Source: AG-12 sp027319585 (GTDB lineage: Bacteria > Chloroflexota > Dormibacteria > Aeolococcales > Bog-877). Taken from it: 64,000 nucleotides of DNA. The notes under the pieces were generated by a model. The model saw only the letters and a list, made by a program, of their open reading frames with translations, ran no database searches and was not told the origin of the DNA. Shown here piece after piece: positions 9,641 through 18,240 of this stretch. The position numbers and the translations under genes are program-made. The DNA is taken from contig DAHVMY010000001.1 of NCBI GenBank assembly GCA_027319585.1, positions 1 to 64,000 on the forward strand, given 5' to 3'. Within the stretch, counting starts at the first letter, position 1. Each line of letters starts with the position of its first letter.

Positions 9641-10774
9641 GTGGCCGAGTTCAACCTGCCCGACCTCGGCGAGGGTGTCACCGAGGGCGAGGTGATCGAA
9701 TGGCGGGTCGAGGAGGGTGCGGCGATCGCTCGCGACCAGATTCTGGTCGTGGTGGGAACCGACAAGGCGACGGTCGAGATCCCCTCACCCTTTGAGGGGG
9801 TGGTGGATTCCATCCTGGCTCCGGCGGGAGCCGTGGTCGAGGTGGGCAAGCCGCTGATTCGCGTCAGCACCGCGATGGACGAAGCCGCGGCGTCGGCCCC
9901 CCCGCCAGCGGAGCCGCGCCGTTCCCAGAGCGAGTCAGCACCACCTCGCAGGGAGGCTCCCGGAGCCAGGGTGGCGGCGCTGCCCTCGGTGCGCAAGCGT
10001 GCTCGGGAACAAGGAGTCGCCCTGGAGGCGGTCGTCGGCAGCGGTCCCACGGGACGGGTGCGGATGACCGATCTGTTGGGCTCGGGGCGCCGCGTCCCAT
10101 TGCGCGGTGCGCAGCGCGTGATGGCGGAGCGGATGGCGCTGGCGCACCGGCATGTACCGCAGGTGACGGTGGTGTTGGAGTGCGATTTCGAAGCGGTCGA
10201 GGAGGTTGTGCACCACGCTGCCTCCGACGGTTCGCCGAGCGCCAGCATTCTCGGCCTGGTCGCGCTGGCGACCCTAAAGGGCCTTCGGGAGAGCCCGATC
10301 TTCGACGCCAGCTTCGACGAGGAGCGGATGGAGCTCGTGTACCCCCGCTCAACCCATCTCGGGATTGCGGTGCAGACCGCCCAGGGCTTGAAGGTCGCGA
10401 CCATCCGAGATGCGGGTGGCCGTGCGCCGGCGGAACTCCAGCTGGAATTGGATCGCCTGATCGCGGCCGCCAGGGCCGGCTCCCTGCCGCCCGCGGACCT
10501 GACCGGCTCCACCTTCACTATCTCCAGCGGCGGCCGGCTGGGGGGGCTGATGGCGACCACTCTGGTCAACTGGCCGAATGTCGCCACCCTGGGGGTGCAC
10601 CAGATCGAGGCGCGGCCTGTGGTGCGCGACGGCGCGGTCGTGGTCGGCCGGTGCGCAAATCTCTCGCTGTCGTTCGACCACCGCGTCATCGACGGGATGG
10701 CGGCCTCCTCGTTCCTCTACGGGCTTAGGGACCGGCTCCAGCGCCCACTGGAGTTGCTGACCAGCCCGACGTGA
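9641..10774 (+). CDS. pdhC: Dihydrolipoamide acyltransferase E2 component
   Basis: 377 aa core of the 2-oxoacid dehydrogenase complex. Domains: one lipoyl domain (residues 1-78; lipoylated Lys42 in GTDKATVEIP), a Pro/Ser linker, a peripheral-subunit-binding domain (about 108-142; PSVRKRAREQG, GSGPTGRV), and the catalytic domain with the active-site motif SFDHRVIDG near the C-terminus. With one lipoyl domain it is on the short side for E2 proteins. Start is GTG at 9641. No E3 gene follows; the lipoamide dehydrogenase must be elsewhere. Confidence 0.94.
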   Translation: MAEFNLPDLGEGVTEGEVIEWRVEEGAAIARDQILVVVGTDKATVEIPSPFEGVVDSILAPAGAVVEVGKPLIRVSTAMDEAAASAPPPAEPRRSQSESAPPRREAPGARVAALPSVRKRAREQGVALEAVVGSGPTGRVRMTDLLGSGRRVPLRGAQRVMAERMALAHRHVPQVTVVLECDFEAVEEVVHHAASDGSPSASILGLVALATLKGLRESPIFDASFDEERMELVYPRSTHLGIAVQTAQGLKVATIRDAGGRAPAELQLELDRLIAAARAGSLPPADLTGSTFTISSGGRLGGLMATTLVNWPNVATLGVHQIEARPVVRDGAVVVGRCANLSLSFDHRVIDGMAASSFLYGLRDRLQRPLELLTSPT

Positions 10775-11106
10775 GTTGGGGGCCCCGCTCCAAGGGCACG
10801 CCTCCACCGACCGTCGGGGCCACCTGAGATGGGCCCGGCTCATGCGGCGCTCGGGCTAGGGGCCCGGGCCTTCCTGATGCGGCCCCCCGGGGCTCACCTC
10901 TTGCTGGTGGGGATTGGTTCTAGGGAGCTGGTGCAGGCCCACGCCCAGGAAGGCTCCCGAGAATGGCGGAATCCGCCTCGCGGCGGGCGCGGAAATCGCC
11001 GACCCCGGGAAGCCCCCGGTTCGGATGGAACCGCTCGGTGGGCGGCGGTCCGGGTGCCGCCGCACCAGCCCCGCCGTCCTTCCAGACCCTGACGGGTGCG
11101 GTACGT
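10775..11106. other. 332-bp gene-free stretch
   Basis: No supported gene. There is a near-perfect palindrome GGCGGAATCCGCC at 10965-10977 and several GC-rich inverted repeats, but no T-tract. It lies between the end of the E2 gene and the 3' end of the convergent tRNA-Leu gene, where terminators for both would be expected. Confidence 0.5.
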
Positions 11107-11192
11107 TGGTGCCGAGACCGGGAGTTGAACCCGGACGAGCTTGCGCTCACTGCCCCCTCAAAGCAGCGTGTCTACCATTTCACCACCTCGGC
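11107..11192 (-). tRNA. tRNA-Leu (anticodon GAG)
   Basis: 86 bases including an encoded CCA (TGG on the plus strand at 11107-11109). The acceptor stem GCCGAGG pairs perfectly with the 3' strand. The anticodon loop TTGAGGG gives GAG, reading CTC/CTT leucine codons. The long variable arm (GTGAGCGCAAGCTCGT) is the class II form typical of tRNA-Leu, and the T arm reads CCGGGTTCAACTCCCGG. Confidence 0.97.
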
Positions 11193-11246
11193 CCGACGGG
11201 GGAATCTTAACCAATCCGGTTGGGCGTGGCAGGGCGTGGCGCTTGG

Positions 11247-11252
11247 GACAAT
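11247..11252 (+). promoter_or_regulatory. Candidate -10 element for a leaderless glycosidase transcript
   Basis: GACAAT lies six bases before the ATG at 11259 and there is no Shine-Dalgarno sequence before that ATG. A transcript starting about seven bases after a -10 element would begin at the start codon itself. No convincing -35 is seen. Similar spacing occurs before rsmD and the CpaE-like gene. Confidence 0.35.
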
Positions 11253-11258
11253 TGCGGC

Positions 11259-13460
11259 ATGGTGGATCCAATAGCTGAAGCCGGCGCGCTCAAGGTCACC
11301 CCCGCCACCAGGGGACCCCAGCGGATCACCGCGAACCACGGGGCCACGTTCCTGGTGGCGGGCGCCGACGGTGCCATATCGCGGGACGAGGACGGTTGGG
11401 GGCTGTTCCACTCCGACACCCGTTTCATATCCCGGTACCAGATCGAACTGGACGGAGTCCCGCTGAGACCGCTCTCGTACTCCCAGCCGGCTCACTGGCG
11501 AGCCCGATGGGAGCTGATGGGCGCGGCCAGGGGGGAGGTGGCGCCGGGGGAGCAGCCCCCGGCAACGGTCACGGTCACAGTCGATCGGACCCTGGGCCCG
11601 GGACGGATGCATGAGGAGATCACGGTTCGGCAGTGGGGCGGGACCCGAGCGCATCTGCTCCTCACCATCGCCCTGGAGAGTGACTTTGCGGACCTGTTCG
11701 AGGTCCGCACCCGGCGCTGGCAGCGCCGGGGCCCCATCTCCACGACCTGGGACTACCGCAGAGGTCTGGAGACCGTCTACCGGCGGGATGACTTCGTGCG
11801 CCGCCACCGGATCCGCTTCCGGCCCTGGGTCCCCGGAACCGGCTATGCGAACGGGGCGCTGCGCTTCCCCATCGACGTGGAGGCGGGCAAGGAGTGGCGG
11901 CTCTGTCTCCAGCATGACCTCATCGACCACGCCGGCGCCCGGCCGGCACTGCAGCCGTGCCCCACCGATGGGCAGGCAGCCACCCGGCTGCAGTCGACCC
12001 GGCAGCGCCGCTGGCTGGCACGCGCTCCCCGGCTTCGCTGCAGCGACCGTCGCCTTACCGAGGCGTACTGGCGGTCGCTCCAGGACTTCTCCTCGCTGCG
12101 CCTTCACGAGTTCGACCTGGGTGCCGACCTCTGGATGCCGGCGGCCGGCCTGCCCTGGTTCGCCGCTTTGTTCGGGCGCGACTCCCTACTCGCGGCGCAC
12201 CAGGCGCTGATGGTCGACCACCGTCTGGCGCTCACCACCCTGCGGCGCCTGGGGGAGTTGCAGGCGACCGTCGAGGATCCCTTCCGCGATGCCCAGCCGG
12301 GGAAGATCCCGCATGAGTTGCGCCGTGGGGAATGGGCGAGGTTCGGGATCGTGCCCCACTCGCCGTACTACGGGACCGCCGATGCGACGTCTCTGTTCCT
12401 GCTTTTGCTCGGGAGCCTCTGGCGGTGGCACGGTGACGCGGCCGCCCTTCGGCCGCTGGAGGGGGTGGCCCGCAGGTGCCTGGACTGGGTGGATCGGTAC
12501 GGAGACCTTGACGGGGACGGACTCCAGGAGTACCGGCGCCAGTTGGAGACCAACTACCGCAACCAGGGCTGGCGGGATGCTGAGGACGGAATCCTCGACG
12601 AGTTGGGAGATCCGCCGCCGCTTCCGATCGGAACCTGCGAGATGCAGGCCTACGTGTTCGCCGGCAAGCGTGGCTGTGCCGGCCTGTTCGAGGCCTGGGG
12701 GGATGCCGTGACGGCCGCCCGGCTGAAGCAGGAGGCAGAGGAGCTCCGCGACCGTTTTCGCCAGGCCTTCCTGGATCCCGCGACCGGGCAACTGGCGCTG
12801 GCGCTGGACGGGAGCAAGCGCCGGGTGATGTCGGCGACCTCCAATCCGGGACATTGCCTCTGGGCGGGCATAGTCGCCGAGGAGGATGTCGGCGCCGTCA
12901 CCAACCGGCTGATGCAGCCCGACCTCTGCTGCGGGTGGGGGCTCAGAACGCTCTCCAGCGACCATCCCGCCTTCGATCCGCACAGTTACCAGCGGGGGTC
13001 GGTCTGGCCCCATGACACGGTCATCGCCGCCGACGGCATGATCCGCCACGGGCACCTGGAGGAGGGCTGGCGACTGCTGGACGGGGTTCTGGCGGCGGCG
13101 GCGGCCTTTGAGGGGTTCCAACTCCCCGAGCTGTTCAGCGGCCTGGTCCGGTCGGAGGGCGATGTCCCGGTCCCGTACCCTCAGGCGAACCGGCCCCAGG
13201 CCTGGGCCTCAGGATCGGTGTTCCACGCCATCCGCGCAATCCTGGGTCTGCACCCCGATCTCCCCTCCGGACGCATCTACCTCAACCCGCGGCTCCCGCC
13301 CTGGTGCCCGGAGATCTCGGTCGCGGAGATCAGGCTCGGCAGCGGCAGGCTCGCCGTGGAGGCGCACCGCCGGCGTGACGGGTCGACCGAGATGGCCGCC
13401 AGCCTCTCGGGTGTAGGCGCCGAGGTCATCCAGGCGGACGCGCCCTGGCTGGGGGAGTGA
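11259..13460 (+). CDS. Glycogen-debranching-type amylo-alpha-1,6-glucosidase family protein
   Basis: 733 aa. The N-terminal domain (about residues 20-210; ISRDEDGWGLFHSDTRFISRY) matches the bacterial GDE N-terminal domain found in many GDE-like proteins. The C-terminal part (about 250-730) is an (alpha/alpha)6 glycosidase: the segment WFAALFGRDSLLAAHQ holds the conserved FGRDS, followed by IPHELR, PYYGTADATSLF and YQRGSVWPHDT, all typical of this family. It probably hydrolyses alpha-glucosidic linkages in glycogen or a related glucan. The ATG at 11259 is preferred; no ribosome-binding site is seen. The last 84 codons overlap the tail of the convergent glycosyltransferase gene. Confidence 0.88.
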   Translation: MVDPIAEAGALKVTPATRGPQRITANHGATFLVAGADGAISRDEDGWGLFHSDTRFISRYQIELDGVPLRPLSYSQPAHWRARWELMGAARGEVAPGEQPPATVTVTVDRTLGPGRMHEEITVRQWGGTRAHLLLTIALESDFADLFEVRTRRWQRRGPISTTWDYRRGLETVYRRDDFVRRHRIRFRPWVPGTGYANGALRFPIDVEAGKEWRLCLQHDLIDHAGARPALQPCPTDGQAATRLQSTRQRRWLARAPRLRCSDRRLTEAYWRSLQDFSSLRLHEFDLGADLWMPAAGLPWFAALFGRDSLLAAHQALMVDHRLALTTLRRLGELQATVEDPFRDAQPGKIPHELRRGEWARFGIVPHSPYYGTADATSLFLLLLGSLWRWHGDAAALRPLEGVARRCLDWVDRYGDLDGDGLQEYRRQLETNYRNQGWRDAEDGILDELGDPPPLPIGTCEMQAYVFAGKRGCAGLFEAWGDAVTAARLKQEAEELRDRFRQAFLDPATGQLALALDGSKRRVMSATSNPGHCLWAGIVAEEDVGAVTNRLMQPDLCCGWGLRTLSSDHPAFDPHSYQRGSVWPHDTVIAADGMIRHGHLEEGWRLLDGVLAAAAAFEGFQLPELFSGLVRSEGDVPVPYPQANRPQAWASGSVFHAIRAILGLHPDLPSGRIYLNPRLPPWCPEISVAEIRLGSGRLAVEAHRRRDGSTEMAASLSGVGAEVIQADAPWLGE

Positions 13461-14540
13461 TTCGACCGCCCAGTCGCCGGCCTGAGTGGAGAGGTAGAGT
13501 GCCTCGTACTCGACGGCCATCCGCTCGGGGCTGAAGCGGTTCCGAGCCCGGGCCGCGATCCGGCTGGGCTCCAACTCCGAGCAGAGGGGGACGAGCTCTG
13601 CCAGCCCAACGGGGGCGTCCGCGAGAAAGCCGGTCCGCCCCGGCTCGATCAGCTCGGTCGCAGCGCCTCGCGGCGTGGCCAGGACCGGGGTGCCGCTCGC
13701 CATCGCCTCCACCATCGCCAGGCCGAACGGCTCCTCCCACTGCAACGGGGCCAGCAGAGCCCAGGCCCGCCGCAAGAGTTCCGCCTTCTGAGCGCCCGCG
13801 ACGTTGGCCAGGTGCACCACTCTGGAACCGTCGACGTGGGGCGCCACCTGCGTCTCGAAGTACTGGCGCGACTTCGGGGTGGGCTCGACCTTGCCCGCCA
13901 GCACCAGGCGCATACCCACGCGGCGGGCGATCTCGATCGCCAGGTGCTGCCCCTTCTCAGGGCAGATTCGCGCCAGCGTCAGCAGGTACGGCTCCTTGTC
14001 GGCAGGCCCGGCGATCCGCAGGGAGTCCACGTCGACCGCGTTGTGGACCACGCCGGCCCAGGCGAGCTGCGGCGCCGCCGCCGCCTGGGCGCGGGAGATC
14101 GCCACCAGGCGTGCCGTCGGCCCGAGCGTCCGGTAGAACTCGGTCTCGGCGGGCCCCAGGGGACCGTGGACCGTGTGAATGACCGGGAGCTCGGGCGTGA
14201 GCCCGGTCAGGGCGGCCAGCACGATCCCTCCGGAGTGGTCGTGGATGATGGCGCCGCGGGCATGCTGGCGCACCCAGCCCAATGCGCGACGGCCGTAGGC
14301 GAGATCGAACCAGCGCTCGTCCGGTAACCCGAGGTGGTGACTCCACTCGGGGCGGGCCAGGCGCACGGCCGCAGGGTCCGTGGCCTGCTCGGTGGTCAGG
14401 ACGTGGACCGTGTGGCCGAGGCGGCGCAGGCCGTTCGCCAGCAGCCCCACCACCAGCTCGATGCCCCCGTAGCCGATCGGGGGGACCGGATACCAAGGTG
14501 GGGATACGAGAACGACCTTCACCTCCGTAGAGCTCCGCAA
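13209..14540 (-). CDS. Glycosyltransferase family 4 protein
   Basis: 443 aa GT-B fold enzyme. N-terminal acceptor domain: VVLVSPPWYPVPPIGYGGIE near residues 9-28, the usual opening of GT4 sugar transferases. Donor domain: LARICPEKGQHLAIEIARR, then QWEEPFGLAMVEAMASGTPVLATPRGAATELI with the conserved EPFGLAxxEAMA (E-x7-E) motif. The fold ends by about residue 355; the last 83 residues have shadow-like composition and are encoded opposite the C-terminal codons of the glycosidase gene. Start is TTG at 14540, supported by GGAG nine bases upstream; GTG at 14522 is an alternative. Sugar and acceptor are unknown; the neighbour suggests alpha-glucan metabolism. Confidence 0.85.
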   Translation of the reverse strand: MRSSTEVKVVLVSPPWYPVPPIGYGGIELVVGLLANGLRRLGHTVHVLTTEQATDPAAVRLARPEWSHHLGLPDERWFDLAYGRRALGWVRQHARGAIIHDHSGGIVLAALTGLTPELPVIHTVHGPLGPAETEFYRTLGPTARLVAISRAQAAAAPQLAWAGVVHNAVDVDSLRIAGPADKEPYLLTLARICPEKGQHLAIEIARRVGMRLVLAGKVEPTPKSRQYFETQVAPHVDGSRVVHLANVAGAQKAELLRRAWALLAPLQWEEPFGLAMVEAMASGTPVLATPRGAATELIEPGRTGFLADAPVGLAELVPLCSELEPSRIAARARNRFSPERMAVEYEALYLSTQAGDWAVESLPQPGRVRLDDLGAYTREAGGHLGRPVTPAVRLHGEPAAAEPDLRDRDLRAPGREPRVEVDASGGEIGVQTQDCADGVEHRS

Positions 14541-14617
14541 CGTCCTGCACTCCCTTCGGCTTGGAGTTACCCGGCCGATCTCCCCCCCAAACGCGTTCGG
14601 CCGTGGTACGCTGCCCT

Positions 14618-14752
14618 GGTCTTCGGGGCAGGGTGAGAATCCCGACCGGCGGTGACAGCCCGCGAGCGCCAGCCGGCGCAGGATCCGGTGCGATTCCGGA
14701 GCCGACAGTCAGAGACCATCGCGGTGGTCTCGAGTCTGGATGGGAGAGGACG
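14618..14752 (+). promoter_or_regulatory. FMN riboswitch (RFN element)
   Basis: The conserved RFN core is plain: GGGGCAGGGTGAGAATCCC, then ACCGGCGGTGACAGCCCGCGAGC, GGATCCGGTGCGATTCCGGAGCCGACAGTC, and AGTCTGGATGGGAGAGGAC. Helix P1 pairs GTCTTC (14619-14624) with GAGGAC (14746-14751). It lies 56 bases before ribD and on the same strand. FMN binding represses riboflavin genes in this class. Confidence 0.96.
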
Positions 14753-14774
14753 ATTCCGGGGTGGATTCCCGCTT

Positions 14775-14803
14775 CGGCTCCCTGCCTCGAGCGCAAGGAG
14801 TCG
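14775..14803 (+). promoter_or_regulatory. Shine-Dalgarno-masking hairpin, expression platform of the FMN riboswitch
   Basis: CGGCTCC (14775-14781) can pair over seven bases with GGAGTCG (14797-14803), which contains the ribD ribosome-binding site GGAG (14797-14800). No T-tract follows. This suggests that the riboswitch acts on translation start rather than by transcription termination. The alternative anti-sequestering pairing was not worked out. Confidence 0.6.
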
Positions 14804-14807
14804 ATGA

Positions 14808-15908
14808 GTGAGTGGCCCGGCGGTGATGGCTGACTGGATGGGGCGAGCCCTGGAGCTCGCGGCCAGCGCCGACTTTCAGACCTCGCCCAACCCGATGGTC
14901 GGCGCGGTGGTGGTGAAGGACGGTGAGTTGGTGGGTGCGGGGTGTCACCGGCGCGCGGGGTTGCCCCACGCCGAGGTTGTCGCCCTGGACATGGCGGGGC
15001 CGGAGGCCCGGGGGGCGGACCTGTGGGTCACCCTGGAGCCGTGCTGTCACCGGGGCCGCACCGGGCCCTGTACTGAGCGCGTCATCGCGGCGGGGATCAG
15101 GCGCGTCCACATCGCGACCGTGGATCCCAACCCCCTGGTCGATGGCCGGGGGATCGCAAGCCTGCGCGCCGCGGGGATTGAGGTGGAGTTGGGGGAGAGG
15201 GAGAAGGATGCGAGGCGCCTGATCGAAGCCTATGCGGTGTGGGTCACGACCGGGCTGCCGTTCATCTCCATCAAGATCGCCATGAGCCTGGATGGGCGGG
15301 TCGCGACGGTTAGCCGCCAGTCCCAGTGGATCACCTCCGAAGAGGCTCGGGTGGAGGGCCACGGCCTGCGGCACAGCCACGATGCGGTGCTGGTGGGGTC
15401 GCAGACCGTGCTCGACGACGACCCTGCGCTCACCGCTCGCCACCCGCAGCGGGAGGGCCACCAGCCTTGGCGGGTGGTGCTGGATGGCCGCCTGCGCACT
15501 CCGGTCGACAGCCGGCTGCTGGCGAGCCCCGGAGGGCCGGTGATACTGTTCACGGCCCCCGGGTCGGCGCCGCGCCGCCACCTTCTGGAGCGGGCGGGGG
15601 CCAGGGTGATCACCGTGGCCGCAGTGGACGGTCGGCCGTCGATCCGGGCCGTCATGCGTCGACTGGCCCGGATGGGGGTCCTGAGCGTGCTGGTGGAGGG
15701 TGGGCCCACCGTGCTGGCTTCGCTGCAGGCGGAACGCCTGGGCAACCGGCTGGTCGTCTTCATGGCGCCGAGTGTGCTCGGGGGGGTCGGCGCCCCCGGC
15801 CCGTTCGGCGGCCCGGGCGTCGATTCCCTGTCACACGGTTGGTCATGGAGGTTCACCGGCATTTCCCGGATCGGACCGGATCTCAGGATCGAGGCGGAGG
15901 CAGCCTGA
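14808..15908 (+). CDS. ribD: Bifunctional riboflavin deaminase/reductase RibD
   Basis: 366 aa. N-terminal deaminase (about residues 1-145) with zinc ligands in HAEV (near 62) and PCCHRGRTGPC (near 84-94); C-terminal reductase (about 150-366) with ISIKIAMSLDGRVA and VGSQTVLDDDP. It converts diaminohydroxyphosphoribosylaminopyrimidine to the ribityl-aminouracil phosphate. The start is GTG at 14808 because GGAG lies seven bases upstream; the ATG at 14804 is in another frame and closes after nine codons. Its stop shares one base with the ribE start (TGATG). Confidence 0.96.
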   Translation: MSGPAVMADWMGRALELAASADFQTSPNPMVGAVVVKDGELVGAGCHRRAGLPHAEVVALDMAGPEARGADLWVTLEPCCHRGRTGPCTERVIAAGIRRVHIATVDPNPLVDGRGIASLRAAGIEVELGEREKDARRLIEAYAVWVTTGLPFISIKIAMSLDGRVATVSRQSQWITSEEARVEGHGLRHSHDAVLVGSQTVLDDDPALTARHPQREGHQPWRVVLDGRLRTPVDSRLLASPGGPVILFTAPGSAPRRHLLERAGARVITVAAVDGRPSIRAVMRRLARMGVLSVLVEGGPTVLASLQAERLGNRLVVFMAPSVLGGVGAPGPFGGPGVDSLSHGWSWRFTGISRIGPDLRIEAEAA

Positions 15909-16558
15909 TGTTCGGCGGGATCGTGAGCGAGCTGGGGCACGTGCTGGAGGTGCCGGCGCCGGGGAGCAGGCGGCTGCTGGTCGGCCACCCGCCCGGGTGG
16001 GCGCGGCTCGAGATCGGCGACAGCGTCGCCGTCAACGGGTGCTGCCTCACCGCTGTCGCGGTCAGCCCGGGCACCTTCGCCACGGAGGTGATGCCGGAGA
16101 CCATGCGTCGAACCGCCCTGGGGTCGCTGGAGGTGGGGGCTCCGGTCAACCTGGAGGCGGCCCTGGCTCTCCAAGGGGCCGTGGGCGGGCATCTGGTCAG
16201 CGGGCATGTGGACGCGGTGGGAGAGGTCCGGGACCGCTGGGAGGAGGGCAACGCGGTTGGGATTCGCCTGCTGGCCCCAGCTGAGGTCGCCCGCTACTGC
16301 GTGCCCCAGGGCTCGATCGCGGTCGATGGCTGCTCCCTGACCCTGGTGTCGGTGGCCGACCAAGCGGATGGTTCAGCCCTGCTGGAGGTGTCACTGATCC
16401 CGCACACGGTCAAGAACACGGTCGCCAGCCGGTACCGGTGCGGATTCAGGGTCAACCTGGAAGCCGACCTGATCGCCAAGCTGGTGGAGCGGCTCACCGC
16501 TCCCCACCTGATTCGTCAGGTGGGAGATCGACCCGCCGAGGGACCGCGGTGCCGCTGA
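15908..16558 (+). CDS. ribE: Riboflavin synthase alpha chain
   Basis: 216 aa enzyme that dismutates two lumazines to riboflavin and aminouracil. It shows the expected tandem repeat of two lumazine-binding barrels: MFGGIVSELG (instead of the usual MFTGIV) with NGCCLTAV and PETMRRTAL in the first, and LVSGHVDAVGEV, VDGCSLTLVSV and SLIPHTVKNT in the second. The ATG at 15908 overlaps the ribD stop by one base, so translation is coupled. Confidence 0.95.
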   Translation: MFGGIVSELGHVLEVPAPGSRRLLVGHPPGWARLEIGDSVAVNGCCLTAVAVSPGTFATEVMPETMRRTALGSLEVGAPVNLEAALALQGAVGGHLVSGHVDAVGEVRDRWEEGNAVGIRLLAPAEVARYCVPQGSIAVDGCSLTLVSVADQADGSALLEVSLIPHTVKNTVASRYRCGFRVNLEADLIAKLVERLTAPHLIRQVGDRPAEGPRCR

Positions 16559-17784
16559 GCTCGGTGGGGGCCGCGGTGGAGGCCTTCGCCCGGGGCGACT
16601 TCGTGATCGTGATCGACGATGAGAGCAGGGAGAACGAGGGAGACCTCTGTTTGGCGGCGGCGGCGGCCACGGCCGAGCGGGTCAACTTCATGATGAGGTG
16701 GGGTCGCGGCCTCATCTGCGTCGCCATGGAGCCGGCGCGGCTGGACCAGCTGCGGCTGCCGCCGATGGTGGCCGAGAACACCTCGCTCCACCACACCGGG
16801 TTCGCGGTCTCTGTCGATGCCGCCGCGGGCGGTGTGACCACGGGGATCAGTGCGGCCGACCGGGCGGTGACCATCCGCAGCCTGGCGGATCCCCGCGCCG
16901 TCGCGGAGGACTTCCTGCGCCCGGGGCATGTCTTCCCGCTCCGGGCCATGCCGGGTGGGGTGCTCGAGCGCCGCGGGCACACCGAGGCGGCGGTGGACCT
17001 GGCGCGCCTGGCGGGGCTGGAGCCGGCCGCCGGCGTGGTCTGCGAGATCGCCAGCGAGGATGGGGACATGGCCCGGCCACCCGAGCTGGAGCGGTTCGCG
17101 CGGGAGCAGGGGATTCCCATAGTTCGGATCCGGGACCTGGTCGAACACCGGCGTGCGAGCTCAGGGTGGCTGGAGCAAGGGCCGCCGACTCGGCTGCCGA
17201 TCGCGGGCCGGGAGTGGCAGGCGATCGCCTTCGCGGATCGGGCGGCCGGTCTGGTGCATCTGGCGCTGCGGTTGGGTGAGCCGCCGCTGCCGGAGCCGGT
17301 TCTGGTGCGCGTCCACAGCGAGTGCCTTACCGGTGACGTCTTCGGTTCCCAGCGGTGCGACTGCCAGGCCCAGCTGCACGCTGCCATGGACGAGATCGCG
17401 GTGGCGGGGTCGGGGCTGGTCGTCTACCTGCGCCAGGAGGGCCGGGGGATCGGCCTCATGGACAAGCTGCGCGCCTACGCGCTGCAGGATGCGGGTCTGG
17501 ACACGGTGGAGGCGAACCTGGAGCTGGGCCTGCCGGCGGATGGGCGTGACTACACGGTTGGCCGCCAGATCATGAGCGCACTCGGGGTGAGGCGGATTCG
17601 GCTGCTCAGCAACAACCCGCACAAGCAGGCGGCGCTGGCTGGGGCTGGGCTTGAGGTGGAGGCGAGGGTCCCTTTGGAGATCCCGCCGAACCCCCACAAC
17701 TACCGCTACCTGCGCACCAAGCGCGAGAAGATGGGGCACCTGCTGAGCGTCCCCGGAGTCGAGGAGAGCCGATGCGCGAGATAA
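16549..17784 (+). CDS. ribBA: Bifunctional DHBP synthase / GTP cyclohydrolase II RibBA
   Basis: 411 aa fusion that supplies both riboflavin precursors. RibB part (1-205): DDESRENEGDL near residue 20, NTSLHHTGFAVSVDA, and RRGHTEAAVDLARL. RibA part (206-411): VRVHSECLTGDVFGSQRCDCQAQL with the three zinc cysteines, then YLRQEGRGIGL and the Tyr/Arg-rich end. The start is taken as GTG at 16549, ten bases inside ribE, with GAGGGA upstream. Confidence 0.95.
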   Translation: MPLSSVGAAVEAFARGDFVIVIDDESRENEGDLCLAAAAATAERVNFMMRWGRGLICVAMEPARLDQLRLPPMVAENTSLHHTGFAVSVDAAAGGVTTGISAADRAVTIRSLADPRAVAEDFLRPGHVFPLRAMPGGVLERRGHTEAAVDLARLAGLEPAAGVVCEIASEDGDMARPPELERFAREQGIPIVRIRDLVEHRRASSGWLEQGPPTRLPIAGREWQAIAFADRAAGLVHLALRLGEPPLPEPVLVRVHSECLTGDVFGSQRCDCQAQLHAAMDEIAVAGSGLVVYLRQEGRGIGLMDKLRAYALQDAGLDTVEANLELGLPADGRDYTVGRQIMSALGVRRIRLLSNNPHKQAALAGAGLEVEARVPLEIPPNPHNYRYLRTKREKMGHLLSVPGVEESRCAR

Positions 17785-18239
17785 CCGGAGCGCTGGCCGG
17801 GCAGGGCATGCGCTGCTGCCTGGTCGCCGCCCGTTTCAACGAGACGATCGTCGACCAGCTGGTGCGGGGAGCGCTCCGGGGCCTGCGGCAGAATCAGGTC
17901 GCCGAGGCGGATATCGAGTTGATCTGGGTCCCGGGCGCGTTCGAGATCCCGGTCGCTGGGGCGGAGCGCATCGAGCAGGGAGGGCTGGACTGCCTGATCG
18001 CCCTGGGGGCCGTGATCCGCGGGGAGACGCCCCACTTCGAGTACGTCGCCTCCGCGGTGGCCAGCGGTCTGGCCGGACTGGGGGTCAGGTACCGGGTTGC
18101 AACCGGGTTCGGGGTGCTGACAGTCGACTCCGTGGATCAGGCGCTGGCACGGGCCGGCGGCAAGCTGGGGAACAAGGGCTGGGAGGCTGCGACCGCGGCG
18201 CTCGAGCTCGGCTCGGTGCTGCGGCAGCTGCGCCGCTGA
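17772..18239 (+). CDS. ribH: 6,7-dimethyl-8-ribityllumazine synthase
   Basis: 155 aa, normal length for the icosahedral lumazine synthase. Motifs: CLVAARFNETIVDQLVRGAL at the N-terminus, WVPGAFEIPVA near residue 55, ALGAVIRGETPHFEYV with the active-site His near residue 86, and TGFGVLTVDSVDQALARAG. The ATG at 17772 lies 13 bases inside ribBA. It closes the riboflavin operon and is followed after one base by the convergent rpmB stop. Confidence 0.96.
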   Translation: MREITGALAGQGMRCCLVAARFNETIVDQLVRGALRGLRQNQVAEADIELIWVPGAFEIPVAGAERIEQGGLDCLIALGAVIRGETPHFEYVASAVASGLAGLGVRYRVATGFGVLTVDSVDQALARAGGKLGNKGWEAATAALELGSVLRQLRR

Positions 18240-18240
18240 A

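Noticed and set aside
14804..14833. ATG at 14804 as a ribD start
   Set aside because: It is in another frame and stops after nine codons; GTG at 14808 has the properly spaced GGAG and leads into ribD.
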